Positions 14,994 to 23,514 of a stretch of DNA of 34,274 bases are shown piece by piece (position 1 is the first letter of the stretch; every line of letters begins with the position of its first letter). Origin of the DNA: Chloroflexota bacterium (GTDB taxonomy: Bacteria; Chloroflexota; Anaerolineae; Anaerolineales; UBA4823); contig JAJUJL010000036.1 in assembly GCA_029265355.1 (NCBI GenBank), forward strand, positions 1 to 34,274, given 5' to 3'. The notes beneath the pieces were generated by a model. The model did no database searches, was not told the origin of the DNA, and saw only the letters and a list, made by a program, of their open reading frames with translations. Made by a program: the position numbers and the translations under genes.

Positions 14994-16358
14994 ATGCTTA
15001 ATCGGGGCTTAAAAATTCTTCTCAGTGTTTGGCTAACTATGTTTTTGCTATTTATGGTGGGCCAGAATACAGTAACGGCATCTTCATCGAGCGATTGGAC
15101 TTGGCCACTCGATGGAGGAATTGTGTTATCAAATGATCTACATGCAACCACGCTGGAGAATACGGATTATGATGTAAAAAATTTAGATCTTGTTAACAGC
15201 AGTCACTCAGATCGTATAACCTGTTTTGGCGTTGGTTGGCATCGTCTGTATCATGCTGGCGTCGACTTATATTTGCCCGGCCAAAGTGCCGAAAACGCAT
15301 CTGTCAAATCCGTAGCATACGGCGCTGTAGTATTCAAAGATTCCAGCAACCCCAATAACCAAACTCTGATAATAAAACATACGGCCTATGGGGTTTGGTC
15401 TGTCTATTGGCATCTTAAAAATGTTAACGTATCAGTAGGAAATAACGTTCAAAAGGGACAAATTATTGGTCAAATAGCGCGTCAGGAGTATACCGGGCGA
15501 TTTCCACAAGTACATCCGTATAGTACTGACGACTCTCACTTGCATTTCGAGATCAGAACTTTTGAAGATGGCGGAAATAAATTTCCTAATTTTTCGGGTT
15601 GTAACATCCAATATAAACCCGGCGTAGGTTATACGTACCCAGACAGCCCAGATAATTATGGTTATTTGGATCCAATTGAATTTCTCCAGGAGCGAATACC
15701 TGTCCAATATTCAAACAAGACATTCCTGCCTTTAGTTAGCAATTCAGAAGCAGGTTGCCAGCAAGGCGCAAATTTAATTCAATATAATGCTGGGTTTGAA
15801 TATGCATTGGATGATCCCCGCCCTTGGTTTGAAGCAAGTACCTATTTTGAACCGGCACCTAATCTGACTTACCATTACCATATAGTTGCACAAGAGGTTG
15901 GTACATATGCGGGAGCCCAAGATGCGTTGTTTGGGCGAAATGGTTGGCTCATTAGCCGTAAAGTTGATGAACAATTATTACAGAGCATAAAAATACCCGC
16001 CAACGTTGACTTGTTATACTGGAATCAATACATAAAGCTAAACGGTGCAGATACAGGAGATCGTTTCTTCTTATCGCTACAGGATGCTGTGACTGGGCAG
16101 GAATTAATTAGTAATGTTGATGTTGATCACTCTGCTCCATCAGGACAGTGGTTCCTCCTTCAAGTCCAGATTGATAATGCATCTGCTCTGGGAGGAGAAT
16201 TCATTAGCCTAAATTACAATAGCATCGTTGACGGTGACTTAAGCATATCTAGGATGCGAACAGATGCTGTCGAATTAATAACAAATTGCAGCGGTAATAG
16301 AGCAAATACTATGCCGATTAATGCCGTTATCGTTCAACGTAGCGTTATTGGAAAATAA
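14994..16358 (+). CDS. Cargo 2: secreted M23 metallopeptidase, 454 aa
   Basis: A signal peptide (about residues 1-29, ILLSVWLTMFLLFMVG) leads into a peptidase M23 (LytM-like) domain at about 75-190. The zinc and catalytic residues are all visible: H87 and D91 in HAGVD, H140 in VYWHL, and H182 and H184 in HLHFEIR. M23 enzymes cut peptide cross-links of peptidoglycan. After a segment TFLPLVSN (about 244), typical of Chloroflexota secreted proteins, a C-terminal ~200-residue domain opening GANLIQYNAGFE resembles a jelly-roll, carbohydrate-binding-type module. GGGG lies 9 bases before the ATG. An active cell-wall hydrolase is unusual cargo for a Tn7-like element. The role is unknown: wall remodelling or attack on neighbours are options. 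Confidence 0.9.
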   Translation: MLNRGLKILLSVWLTMFLLFMVGQNTVTASSSSDWTWPLDGGIVLSNDLHATTLENTDYDVKNLDLVNSSHSDRITCFGVGWHRLYHAGVDLYLPGQSAENASVKSVAYGAVVFKDSSNPNNQTLIIKHTAYGVWSVYWHLKNVNVSVGNNVQKGQIIGQIARQEYTGRFPQVHPYSTDDSHLHFEIRTFEDGGNKFPNFSGCNIQYKPGVGYTYPDSPDNYGYLDPIEFLQERIPVQYSNKTFLPLVSNSEAGCQQGANLIQYNAGFEYALDDPRPWFEASTYFEPAPNLTYHYHIVAQEVGTYAGAQDALFGRNGWLISRKVDEQLLQSIKIPANVDLLYWNQYIKLNGADTGDRFFLSLQDAVTGQELISNVDVDHSAPSGQWFLLQVQIDNASALGGEFISLNYNSIVDGDLSISRMRTDAVELITNCSGNRANTMPINAVIVQRSVIGK

Positions 16359-16384
16359 GACCGCGGCGCAAGAGCGACACTTTC

Positions 16385-16417
16385 AACCGGGGGAGATGGT
16401 TAAAATCTCCCCCGGTT
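16385..16417. terminator. Bidirectional terminator-like hairpin
   Basis: AACCGGGGGAGAT (16385-16397) pairs with ATCTCCCCCGGTT (16405-16417) around a 7-base loop. It sits between the convergent cargo and tns blocks. Neither side has a clear T-run, so termination efficiency is uncertain. Confidence 0.7.
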
Positions 16418-16454
16418 GTGATTCAAACACAGTTCAGATTGGACGCATTATATT

Positions 16455-18371
16455 TCAAGCTTCTTTCTCAAGGGCTTTTTGGATTTCTGCAAGCAAAGAA
16501 TTCACCAAAACGTTTAATCCAGGATAGAGTCTCCTTTCAACTCCTGCCTTCCTCATAAAAGAAGATTGACTTGGCGTCTCGTTTTGTTGGATAAAGTAAT
16601 CTCTGGCCCAGAGTAATCGCCGAATGGCGAAAGTATCACCAGACTCTATTGATTCATTTAAGGCACCTTTTGTCATGGGTGTTTTGCATAGCTCATTGTA
16701 GAACCAAGGCTTCGCCCCTATTCTTCTCCCAATTTCCGTTTTTGTGATACGAGCTGGTTTCCCAGGTTCGGAACGAATTACATCTGCCACCGCCGGTATC
16801 ATTTTGGACAAGCTCTCATCACGATCCAGCCAGTTAATTTTTACTTGAGAAGATGGTTTTGTTACTGGCACTATGCAGTCCAGCCATTCACGATCAAATT
16901 TTCTAAGATCAACCAAGGCACTTATATCTTTCTCGGCAAGTTGTTTGCGGGTAAGCATAGGATTTTCGCGCAGCATATCAAGAACCCATTTTCGATGAAC
17001 TAAAATCCGCCGCTGACGAACTTCATCAATGCTTTCTTTAGGAATAAATTCAGGACTTACTGGAAGTAGATTCCGGTCTTTCTCGAGCGAAAGGCCCAGG
17101 CGAATGGCATGGTACTTGAGTGTATTTGAATTCGCAATTCCGAGGCTTTTTTTAATTGCATTGATCGAAATTGAGCCATTGTTCCATAATTCTCGGAACT
17201 TCTCATCCCAGACTTTGCCGTATACAACTACCCGATCATAAACATAACAGCTATCTTCGGCCCGGTCTACTGCCCAACGTCGGTAAGCAAACCCGCATTC
17301 ACATTGGAATTCCGCCCTGGGTCTATTTTTGATGTAGTAGACCTGGCAATCGGTAATTATCGGTTGTCTATAATGAGTGCAAGTCCGGTTCAAACAAGGC
17401 CAGGGGCCGTCACCGAAAGGGTGACGCTCGTCTGGTAAAGTAAAAAGCTGACTGGCGCTCTCGCCTAAAAACTGGATCAACAGCAAGTGGTACAAAGGGG
17501 AAAAACGCGCTCGGTGGTAATGACTCGTCAAGCGATTAACCCATCTCAAATGCTGTTGAAACTGATCTAAAAATCCACAACCCAAAAAGACGAGTAGCTC
17601 GTGCGAATAATAATCCAAGATATCGCGAGGAAGCTTATCTTGATTCATTCCGCGTTGAGATAAATATCCTTTTTCGCGCAGCGCACCACAATATTTTTGA
17701 AAAAGCCCTTCTGCATCGAGATTGGGCTGGTGGGTCAATATCCAACTTGAATTCTGGCTCAGGCAGAACAGCCGTTGGGCAAATAAGGATGCGTCAATAG
17801 GGCGAGTCTCTAAATGGATATTCTGAATAGCTTCCTCGGCTGTAACAGGCCCTTGAGTAAAATCCCGATGTTTGGCGTAGATGCGACTTTTCTCCAACCA
17901 AACGGCATGTTCAGCGCAAATGTGCACTCCTGGAAGTTGGTGCTGGCGGTGCCAGTAAGTTTCTCCATAAATCTGGCGATCGGTAGCCACGCAGACAGGG
18001 CAATAGCTCAGGTAAGTCGGAACATGTTTTCGGAACTTGGATAACGCTCCCAATACATTTAGCTTGACATGTTCGCCCATAATTTGATCCGTCATTTGAG
18101 CATATATTTCCGCCCTGAGAAAAGGACGGTAATAGGGAAGGAAAGAGTGGTTTTGGATAATATCGACAGCGGTCATTGGGCTTCCAGGCGGAAAATGACT
18201 GATAAAAAAAGCCAAACGGCGGGGTACATCCACGGCCATTCGATTGATCTCTTCTCCGAATAAATCCCTGCCGAATGCTGTTTTGCAGGGGTACTTCATC
18301 CGCTCTGCATAGCGATAGCAAAGGCTATTGAAGGTTTCGTCTGGGTAAAGAATTGGGAACCAACCAATCAT
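16455..18371 (-). CDS. tnsD: TnsD/TniQ-family target-selection protein, 638 aa
   Basis: A TniQ-domain protein of the long TnsD type that recognises the insertion site and recruits TnsC. The N-terminal WFPILYPDETFNSLCYRYAER is the usual TniQ opening. The first zinc finger has C124 and C127 (YCPVCV) with C152 and H155 (ICAEH). A second Cys cluster (C326, C331, C357, C359; CLNRTC and CECG) is typical of TnsD. The C-terminal ~270 residues contain helix-turn-helix-like stretches (ISINAIKKSLGIANSNTLKYHAIRLG and ITKTEIGRRIGAKPWFY) suited to DNA recognition. The length is much greater than the ~400-aa TniQ of CRISPR-associated transposons, which supports protein-guided targeting. It overlaps the tnsC stop by four bases (ATGA). 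Confidence 0.93.
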   Translation of the reverse strand: MIGWFPILYPDETFNSLCYRYAERMKYPCKTAFGRDLFGEEINRMAVDVPRRLAFFISHFPPGSPMTAVDIIQNHSFLPYYRPFLRAEIYAQMTDQIMGEHVKLNVLGALSKFRKHVPTYLSYCPVCVATDRQIYGETYWHRQHQLPGVHICAEHAVWLEKSRIYAKHRDFTQGPVTAEEAIQNIHLETRPIDASLFAQRLFCLSQNSSWILTHQPNLDAEGLFQKYCGALREKGYLSQRGMNQDKLPRDILDYYSHELLVFLGCGFLDQFQQHLRWVNRLTSHYHRARFSPLYHLLLIQFLGESASQLFTLPDERHPFGDGPWPCLNRTCTHYRQPIITDCQVYYIKNRPRAEFQCECGFAYRRWAVDRAEDSCYVYDRVVVYGKVWDEKFRELWNNGSISINAIKKSLGIANSNTLKYHAIRLGLSLEKDRNLLPVSPEFIPKESIDEVRQRRILVHRKWVLDMLRENPMLTRKQLAEKDISALVDLRKFDREWLDCIVPVTKPSSQVKINWLDRDESLSKMIPAVADVIRSEPGKPARITKTEIGRRIGAKPWFYNELCKTPMTKGALNESIESGDTFAIRRLLWARDYFIQQNETPSQSSFMRKAGVERRLYPGLNVLVNSLLAEIQKALEKEA

Positions 18372-19912
18372 GATGACACCTCTGGGTTAAAAAACTGCAA
18401 AGCAGATTTAACGCAGCCTGCTTTCTGGAATGCCTGGTATCTGGTCAAATTCTGACTATCCCTTTGATCACCCAATCTCCGCAAATCACCTTCAGGCAAG
18501 GCAACTTCAGTTCTGGTTTTCACCTTCTTCTTCGCAAGGTTGGTTGCTTTGGATTGATCGGGGGAATTTATCTCACTTTCAACCGGCGCGATTTGAGAAG
18601 ATTCCAGGATTGACGCGGATTTTCCAGGTTGCTCTGGTTGGCGTTTGGTCTTGTGCATTGCTCTCGGGTTTTGTTGATATTGAGTATCCAAATTTACCAT
18701 TTGAATATCGGGAACCATCTTGAGTTTTTGCCAGTCGTGAGTGCGTAAGGCATCCAAAACATCTTGTGCAAAGCAAAAACTATCCAGGGCTACAGAGCGG
18801 ATCATTTCAGGAGTGATAGCTTCGATCCCGGTGGCAATGGCGCGCATTTGAGCCAACAAATAAGCCTTCACAGCAAAGTCTGTAATACCCTGGCTGACTT
18901 CGTAAAGGGCATTTGACAGTTGCGGAGTTAGTGAGGTTGGTTGACGCAAATATTGATAGCGCCAGAGCATTTCTACAAACATTTGCCAGACTTCGTCTGG
19001 GTGCATCCTGTCCCATGTGAAATCGCCTTGACCGCTGGCTCGGCGGGCCTGGCGGAACTCACTGGTTAGTAAAGGCAGTGCTTTGTATGTTCCCACCAGC
19101 ACAACGGGCATTCCCATGGTATTGACCAATTGCACGAAAAAGTTGAGCATGCGGCTTATCCCGGCGCTTTTGGCAACGGACAGATGCTGAATCTCGTCAA
19201 TAACCAGGCAGCCTATCCCGTGTAAAGCAGTTAGACGTTTCATATGGCCAAGCATTTCATCTGTGGAAGCCTGCCCGTTGCGCGAATAGTTTGGGTAGTA
19301 ATGAGTTTCCAGAATCTCATCCAATTCCTGGAAGAAATTGATGCACAATCCCTTGATTGAACCATCAAAAGGGCAATCCAACTTCATCCAAACAACTTGA
19401 ACAAAGTTAAAATTGGATTCGCCATAACAATGATGAACAATCACTTGGGGATACAAGCGGAGAATAGCTTCAACTGCTGTACTTTTACCAATCCCGCTGA
19501 TACCCACCAGGTTGAATCCGGTTGCGGTTGATTGCAAACGAGGAAGAGTAGAACCAGTTTGTAAGCGTTGGTCTGTTTCTCGCCAATAGCTCCGAGTGAT
19601 GGGATTGCGAGCTAAATAACCAGCCCGCAACATGCGCGAAAAGCGCTGTTCTAAATCGAGATGAATCCAGTTAGGCTTGAAAAATTGGTTTGCGTTGTAG
19701 ATCAAGTGCATACGTATCTCAGGCGGGAGTTCCCGCTCGTATTCATTGTATTCAGGATAGTGGGCCAGGCGTTGGTAAGCCTCTTCCGGCGAGAATATCT
19801 TTGGCAGGGCTTCAATCAGGGGATTCCCGCGATAGATTGGAACAAAAGGGTCTTGATAATTGGCCTGCTCCAATTGCCCTCTTACCACACGCGGCGCATA
19901 GAAATCACTCAT
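18368..19912 (-). CDS. tnsC: TnsC-type AAA+ transposition regulator, 514 aa
   Basis: The ATPase that links target recognition (TnsD) to the transposase (TnsAB). Walker A GISGIGKST is at residues 137-145, and Walker B CLVIDEIQHL has D239 and E240. A sensor-like VVLVGTYKALPLL follows. The N-terminal ~130 residues resemble the TnsC region that contacts partner proteins. The C-terminal ~130 residues (about 385-514) are polar and low-complexity, then end in a conserved-looking short tail. The start codon overlaps the tnsB stop in ATGAGTGA, indicating translational coupling. The length is close to Tn7 TnsC (555 aa) and longer than Tn5053 TniB, consistent with the Tn7 lineage. Confidence 0.95.
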   Translation of the reverse strand: MSDFYAPRVVRGQLEQANYQDPFVPIYRGNPLIEALPKIFSPEEAYQRLAHYPEYNEYERELPPEIRMHLIYNANQFFKPNWIHLDLEQRFSRMLRAGYLARNPITRSYWRETDQRLQTGSTLPRLQSTATGFNLVGISGIGKSTAVEAILRLYPQVIVHHCYGESNFNFVQVVWMKLDCPFDGSIKGLCINFFQELDEILETHYYPNYSRNGQASTDEMLGHMKRLTALHGIGCLVIDEIQHLSVAKSAGISRMLNFFVQLVNTMGMPVVLVGTYKALPLLTSEFRQARRASGQGDFTWDRMHPDEVWQMFVEMLWRYQYLRQPTSLTPQLSNALYEVSQGITDFAVKAYLLAQMRAIATGIEAITPEMIRSVALDSFCFAQDVLDALRTHDWQKLKMVPDIQMVNLDTQYQQNPRAMHKTKRQPEQPGKSASILESSQIAPVESEINSPDQSKATNLAKKKVKTRTEVALPEGDLRRLGDQRDSQNLTRYQAFQKAGCVKSALQFFNPEVSS

Positions 19913-22082
19913 CTTTCATCATCTCCTTGTCTAACTCACGCAGTAGTTCAATATTACGCGGCGGAGGAATATACCCAACCGGTTGTTCCTGTTTGCTTTG
20001 ATCCATATTGGATGCTGATCCAATCTCCCATGTATTCTTTTGGCGTTCCAAGTCACGTTCGCGGGAACGGTTCTCTCGAATGTCTTTCAATATCTCACTT
20101 TTGCTTTGACCTTTACGTTCGGTTACAGCCGTTTCTTGGGCAGGTTCTACGATATGAGCAATATAGGCATCGAGCGCCGCCTCGGCTTGTTGACGGGCCG
20201 CTCGCCGGGCCGGTTCTTTTTGCCGCTCTATCTCATCCCGATCCAATATCTCATACCAATCATGTCCCCGGAGAGCGCTTTCGTTGGCATGTAATAAGCA
20301 AGGCTCCAATCGTTGGCAATTTGGCAAACGAAGATAGATGGTGTCTAATTGTCGTGGATCGTAAGCTACATTGATTTTCCATCGCCCACTAGCCCTGGCG
20401 CGCACGTACCATTGTTCGCTGGAAGCTCTCTGACAGTCATATTGTCGTCGCCTGAAGATAATCCCTCTTTCAGTTACTGATGCTTCTGCCGTTGGCAAGA
20501 GATTCTGGCGGATGATATCAGCATCGGCTTGACGTAGTTGCCCTACCCGATTCTGCAGCCCCCAATTCCATAAATCCAGCGGATAGGGCTCCACGTGATC
20601 GGCAAGCATAGTTTTATCCATGCGATACTCCTTGAGCTCATGAAATCGGTTGTGAAATAAAAACAAACGGATCATCAGACTACGAAACTGTGACAGGTTC
20701 AGGCAGGCATCCAGGCGATAATCCCGCTTGCCTCTCTCCCGAGGCAAATGAACCGCTCCTGGCATCCAGTGGATTACCTGATCATTCGCCAGGCGAAAAC
20801 TCCGCTCCACAATTGCTTTCCATTCGGCCCTATAGGGTGCTGTATTTGAAATTCCTATTCCTAGACCATTCACTACATAGTCGGCGTTGTATCCTTCCAT
20901 CTCCCCGCGGTCCGCCAGAATTTCTCTGGGAAGGTGTTGGATTGGCCAGTCCTCACTGGAAATGACAATCCCATATTCGGCGCAAAAGGCTTTTTTGTCG
21001 GTTGTGGTATTCTCCAAAGCCAACATTGCACCCAACCAACTGGGCCCTTCCAGGCTGACGCTAAATCCAGCAACCATGTGACTGAAAACATCCACAATGG
21101 TATATAGCACGGGGCGACCAATAATCCGGCCCGGGTCAAGACTTGAAACCAGGTAAATATCGGCAACAGTCGCGTCAATTTGGAAAATCGAACCAGGACC
21201 GAAGGCCATTTGATTAGAATCTCCCAAAATAGCCCGATGACTCAAGTTGAAACGCCGTTCAGTGAAACGTGATATCGCAGTTTGAGTAGGATTAAGGCGG
21301 CCACGTTTGGAATACCAGTATTGAAACTGGCGAAATGTGGGTAGTTCTTCAGCAGGCGGCAAGATTGGGATCAGAACACCTTCTTGTAATTCATATCCCT
21401 GGTTGAAATAGCTCTCTAAGGTTCGTTGATAAGCCTTAGTCAAAGGCATTCTCTGGGGATTCTCGTAAAATTGTTTTACGCCTCGCTGGAATCGCTTTTG
21501 GATGTCTGCGTCAATGACCACGCCACTCGATTCGCCCTTAGCCAGAGCAAGAGCGTTGGGGCGTCCCAATTTGCATACAGCGATCTTCCGCTCTTTGCCT
21601 CTACCTCCACAATTCCTGAAGTCAGGTAGCAATGCGTTTTTCGTCTGACCATATTGCCAGTATTTGCGCAAATAAGTGTAAACAGTTTGCTTGCTTATCC
21701 CATGAAGGTGGGCGCAGGCTGAAACTAGTGGCCCACGCTTCTGGCTCATGAATATGTCCACTTTGGGATATCCTTGTTCATCCATGACCAGGTTCTTGAT
21801 TGCCTCCCATGCCTGATCCCGATGATTGCGATATAACTCCGGCAGGGTTTCGTCTAAACCCCAAAGCCTGGATAGAGGATCCATCTCGATAACTCGAAAA
21901 TCGCCCTTGGATAACAATTGTTCTAACTCGGAAATGGGTTGCCAGATTGGCAGCGCTCGTGGACTGAAGATTTCGATCTTAACCAGACGCCTACCATAAC
22001 TGTCAAGGTAGAGAACGCGTTCTAAACTCTTAGCATCCGTTTGGCTATCGTTTTGAAGGAGCAGATTTACTTGAATGATCAT
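19905..22082 (-). CDS. tnsB: TnsB-type DDE transposase, 725 aa
   Basis: The RNase H-fold transposase that binds the transposon ends and joins 3' ends to target DNA. The catalytic triad is visible as D303 (FQIDATVADIY), D391 (ILADRGEMEGY) and E426 (WKAIVERSFRL). The spacings of 88 and 35 residues are the same as in Tn7 TnsB (D273, D361, E396, from memory). An N-terminal helix-turn-helix region lies near 115-140 (LVSACAHLHGISKQTVYTYLRKY). I use the ATG at 22082, one base after the tnsA stop, with GGAGG inside the tnsA 3' end; a start at 22145 would overlap tnsA by 62 bases. The C-terminal ~150 residues are charged and probably contact TnsC. Confidence 0.96.
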   Translation of the reverse strand: MIIQVNLLLQNDSQTDAKSLERVLYLDSYGRRLVKIEIFSPRALPIWQPISELEQLLSKGDFRVIEMDPLSRLWGLDETLPELYRNHRDQAWEAIKNLVMDEQGYPKVDIFMSQKRGPLVSACAHLHGISKQTVYTYLRKYWQYGQTKNALLPDFRNCGGRGKERKIAVCKLGRPNALALAKGESSGVVIDADIQKRFQRGVKQFYENPQRMPLTKAYQRTLESYFNQGYELQEGVLIPILPPAEELPTFRQFQYWYSKRGRLNPTQTAISRFTERRFNLSHRAILGDSNQMAFGPGSIFQIDATVADIYLVSSLDPGRIIGRPVLYTIVDVFSHMVAGFSVSLEGPSWLGAMLALENTTTDKKAFCAEYGIVISSEDWPIQHLPREILADRGEMEGYNADYVVNGLGIGISNTAPYRAEWKAIVERSFRLANDQVIHWMPGAVHLPRERGKRDYRLDACLNLSQFRSLMIRLFLFHNRFHELKEYRMDKTMLADHVEPYPLDLWNWGLQNRVGQLRQADADIIRQNLLPTAEASVTERGIIFRRRQYDCQRASSEQWYVRARASGRWKINVAYDPRQLDTIYLRLPNCQRLEPCLLHANESALRGHDWYEILDRDEIERQKEPARRAARQQAEAALDAYIAHIVEPAQETAVTERKGQSKSEILKDIRENRSRERDLERQKNTWEIGSASNMDQSKQEQPVGYIPPPRNIELLRELDKEMMKDE

Positions 22083-22083
22083 G

Positions 22084-22893
22084 CTATACCTCCAAAGCTT
22101 GCAATGTGAGTGGTTTTCCTGGATCGAGCGGGATTTGCCAGTCAATTTGCCACTGCCTGATGGCTATTAAATGATAAGCTACCGCTAGGCTGGTTCCCTG
22201 GGCAAAGCCAAGATGCCGATCGCAATCGAGCCCAAGCGTTCTCAAGATAATCGCTTGCTGTTTTGCTTGCTCGGACAGGTAGTTCGTAATACTCTCGATT
22301 TCACCATTTTGTAATTGGTATTCGTTCAGTTCCAGATAATTGCGCAGAAGGCGACAATTCTGTATCAAAGCCGATGGCATTTCTTTTTCGGTGATGATGC
22401 CCCAATCGACCTGGCGACTTTGCCAATAGCGACGCTCTATCTCAAGTTTTTCAATCGTCCGTTTGGATTCCAGGTCTTGACTGTACTTAAGAGTTCTGGA
22501 CACTTCCTCTTGTTTACCATCCCGAAGGCAAGTAATGGCGAAATCTGTCGTCATAACAACCGATTCCTGACTTTTGGGGTGCGTGGGATGGCGCACATCA
22601 CAAGCCTTTGCTATTGTTTGGGTTTCTTCAAGTGGCAGAAGGGGAAATTGTTCGCGGATATCGATCACACCGGGAGAAAACTCCAATAAACAGAAGAAGT
22701 CAGTCTCCAATTTGCTGAGCAGATGGTGTACCCGCTTCGTCTTGTGTCCCAAGATGCGGCTTGCCAGTCCCTGTGACGCCACATCTTGCACAGTGAGCCA
22801 GGGCTGGTAATCTGCGCCCTTACCCTGACCTTTGCCGGATTTGATCCGCTCATCGATTTTAGTGAAATGGTTTGTACGGTCTCGTTTTGCCAT
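22084..22893 (-). CDS. tnsA: TnsA endonuclease subunit, 269 aa
   Basis: The restriction-enzyme-like nuclease that cuts the 5' strands at the transposon ends, so that TnsA plus TnsB give cut-and-paste movement. The expected active-site residues are present: E63 (SKLETDFF), D117 (VMTTDFAI) and K136 (SRTLKYSQD), in the same order as E63/D114/K132 of Tn7 TnsA (from memory). The C-terminal half corresponds to the winged-helix TnsA_C region. AGGAG lies 8 bases before the ATG. Its promoter must lie in the ~94 bases up to the right terminus, overlapping the TnsB sites, so repression by bound TnsB is likely. First gene of the tnsABCD operon. Confidence 0.95.
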   Translation of the reverse strand: MAKRDRTNHFTKIDERIKSGKGQGKGADYQPWLTVQDVASQGLASRILGHKTKRVHHLLSKLETDFFCLLEFSPGVIDIREQFPLLPLEETQTIAKACDVRHPTHPKSQESVVMTTDFAITCLRDGKQEEVSRTLKYSQDLESKRTIEKLEIERRYWQSRQVDWGIITEKEMPSALIQNCRLLRNYLELNEYQLQNGEIESITNYLSEQAKQQAIILRTLGLDCDRHLGFAQGTSLAVAYHLIAIRQWQIDWQIPLDPGKPLTLQALEV

Positions 22894-22919
22894 AAAGTTG
22901 CTCCTGTTTTGGGTATGAA

Positions 22920-22987
22920 AAGTTAGGACTTAATTGTCTCAGTCTACAACTTTATTGTTCAGGTAACAACTTTATTGTCGGTCTACA
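22920..22987. repeat. Transposon right end with three abutting TnsB-type sites
   Basis: On the minus strand, sites matching GACAATnAAGT occur at 22961-22979, 22941-22959 and 22920-22938, at a 20-21 bp period, followed by the terminus TGTAGACC. Dense sites at the right end and spaced sites at the left end is the Tn7 arrangement. Confidence 0.9.
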
Positions 22988-23003
22988 ATAAAAATGGTAG
23001 AAT
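22976..23003 (+). promoter_or_regulatory. Possible hybrid promoter across the right transposon junction
   Basis: TTGTCG (22976-22981) in the transposon end and TAGAAT (22998-23003) in host DNA are 16 bases apart and face the gene at 23048. In the reconstructed empty site the corresponding -35 would be TTGAGC at 15 bases. Prediction only. Confidence 0.35.
22988..22992. repeat. Target-site duplication, right copy (ATAAA)
   Basis: ATAAA follows the ...GGTCTACA terminus directly and matches 13949-13953. Confidence 0.92.
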
Positions 23004-23047
23004 AATTTCGTGTGACTCGTTTTGTTCATCCAAGGAGGCCATCAGGC

Positions 23048-23407
23048 ATGACAGGCTGGCAGCGCAAGATTTCAGAATATGAAGCCAATCTGCACCGCGT
23101 GCAGCGCTCCTGGTTGGAGAAGCTCCTGGGAAGTGGAAAGTACGGGGAGATCGAGGTCGAGCGTTACGAGGGCGGCGAGCAGCGCATGGAGATCGAGTTG
23201 CACGGTGTGAAGTGCCCGGACGGGGCGCAGGTGGCTTTGCTCGTGGATGGCAGGCCGATGCACGAGTTCACCGTGCAGCGCGGCTTTGCCCACCTGCGGC
23301 TGAGTTCGGCGGAGGGGGCGAGCATACCGGATATCGAGCGAGGCAGCCTGGCGGAAATCCGCTACCAGGGAGAAACCTTGCTGCAGGGTGCGTTCAAGGT
23401 CGATTGA
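23048..23407 (+). CDS. Hypothetical protein, 119 aa
   Basis: The start is set by AAGGAGG (23032-23038), 9 bases before ATG 23048; an in-frame GTG at 23012 lacks a site. Residues 1-45 are charged and probably helical (WQRKISEYEANLHRVQRSWLEKLL). Residues 46-119 look like a small beta-sandwich (MEIELHGVKCPDGAQVALLVDGR, FAHLRLSSAEGASIPDIERGSLAEIRYQGETLLQGAF). There is no signal peptide or enzyme motif, and I do not recognise the family. It lies just beyond the transposon right end, so its 5' region is on the side where Tn7 relatives place the recognised attachment site. The Yip1-type gene follows about 107 bases later. Confidence 0.75.
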   Translation: MTGWQRKISEYEANLHRVQRSWLEKLLGSGKYGEIEVERYEGGEQRMEIELHGVKCPDGAQVALLVDGRPMHEFTVQRGFAHLRLSSAEGASIPDIERGSLAEIRYQGETLLQGAFKVD

Positions 23408-23514
23408 GCGGCGCCTGCTTCACAGGCGCACGCTGATGATGTATTCTCAGGCAGACACAATCATTGCTGGAATGCCAGCGCCAGGAATCTCGATCACGAC
23501 CCAAGGAGGCTTTT

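Larger units (their letters stand above)
13954..22987. mobile_element. Complete Tn7-like transposon, 9,034 bp
   Basis: Both termini share the same first 22 bases in inverted orientation (13954-13975 and 22966-22987), starting TGTAGACCGACAAT. They are bracketed by ATAAA duplications. The element carries a tnsA-tnsB-tnsC-tnsD operon reading inward from the right end, as in Tn7, and two cargo genes reading from the left end. A stem-loop separates the two convergent blocks. Base composition is visibly AT-richer than the host, most strongly in the cargo. No tnsE, no Cas gene and no CRISPR array are visible, so targeting is presumably by the TniQ/TnsD protein. All parts needed for transposition appear intact. 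Confidence 0.97.

Noticed and set aside
13954-22987. CRISPR-associated transposon (CAST)
   Set aside because: No Cas gene, no repeat-spacer array and no orphan repeat are visible between the ends. The TniQ protein is of the long TnsD type, so protein-guided targeting is more likely.
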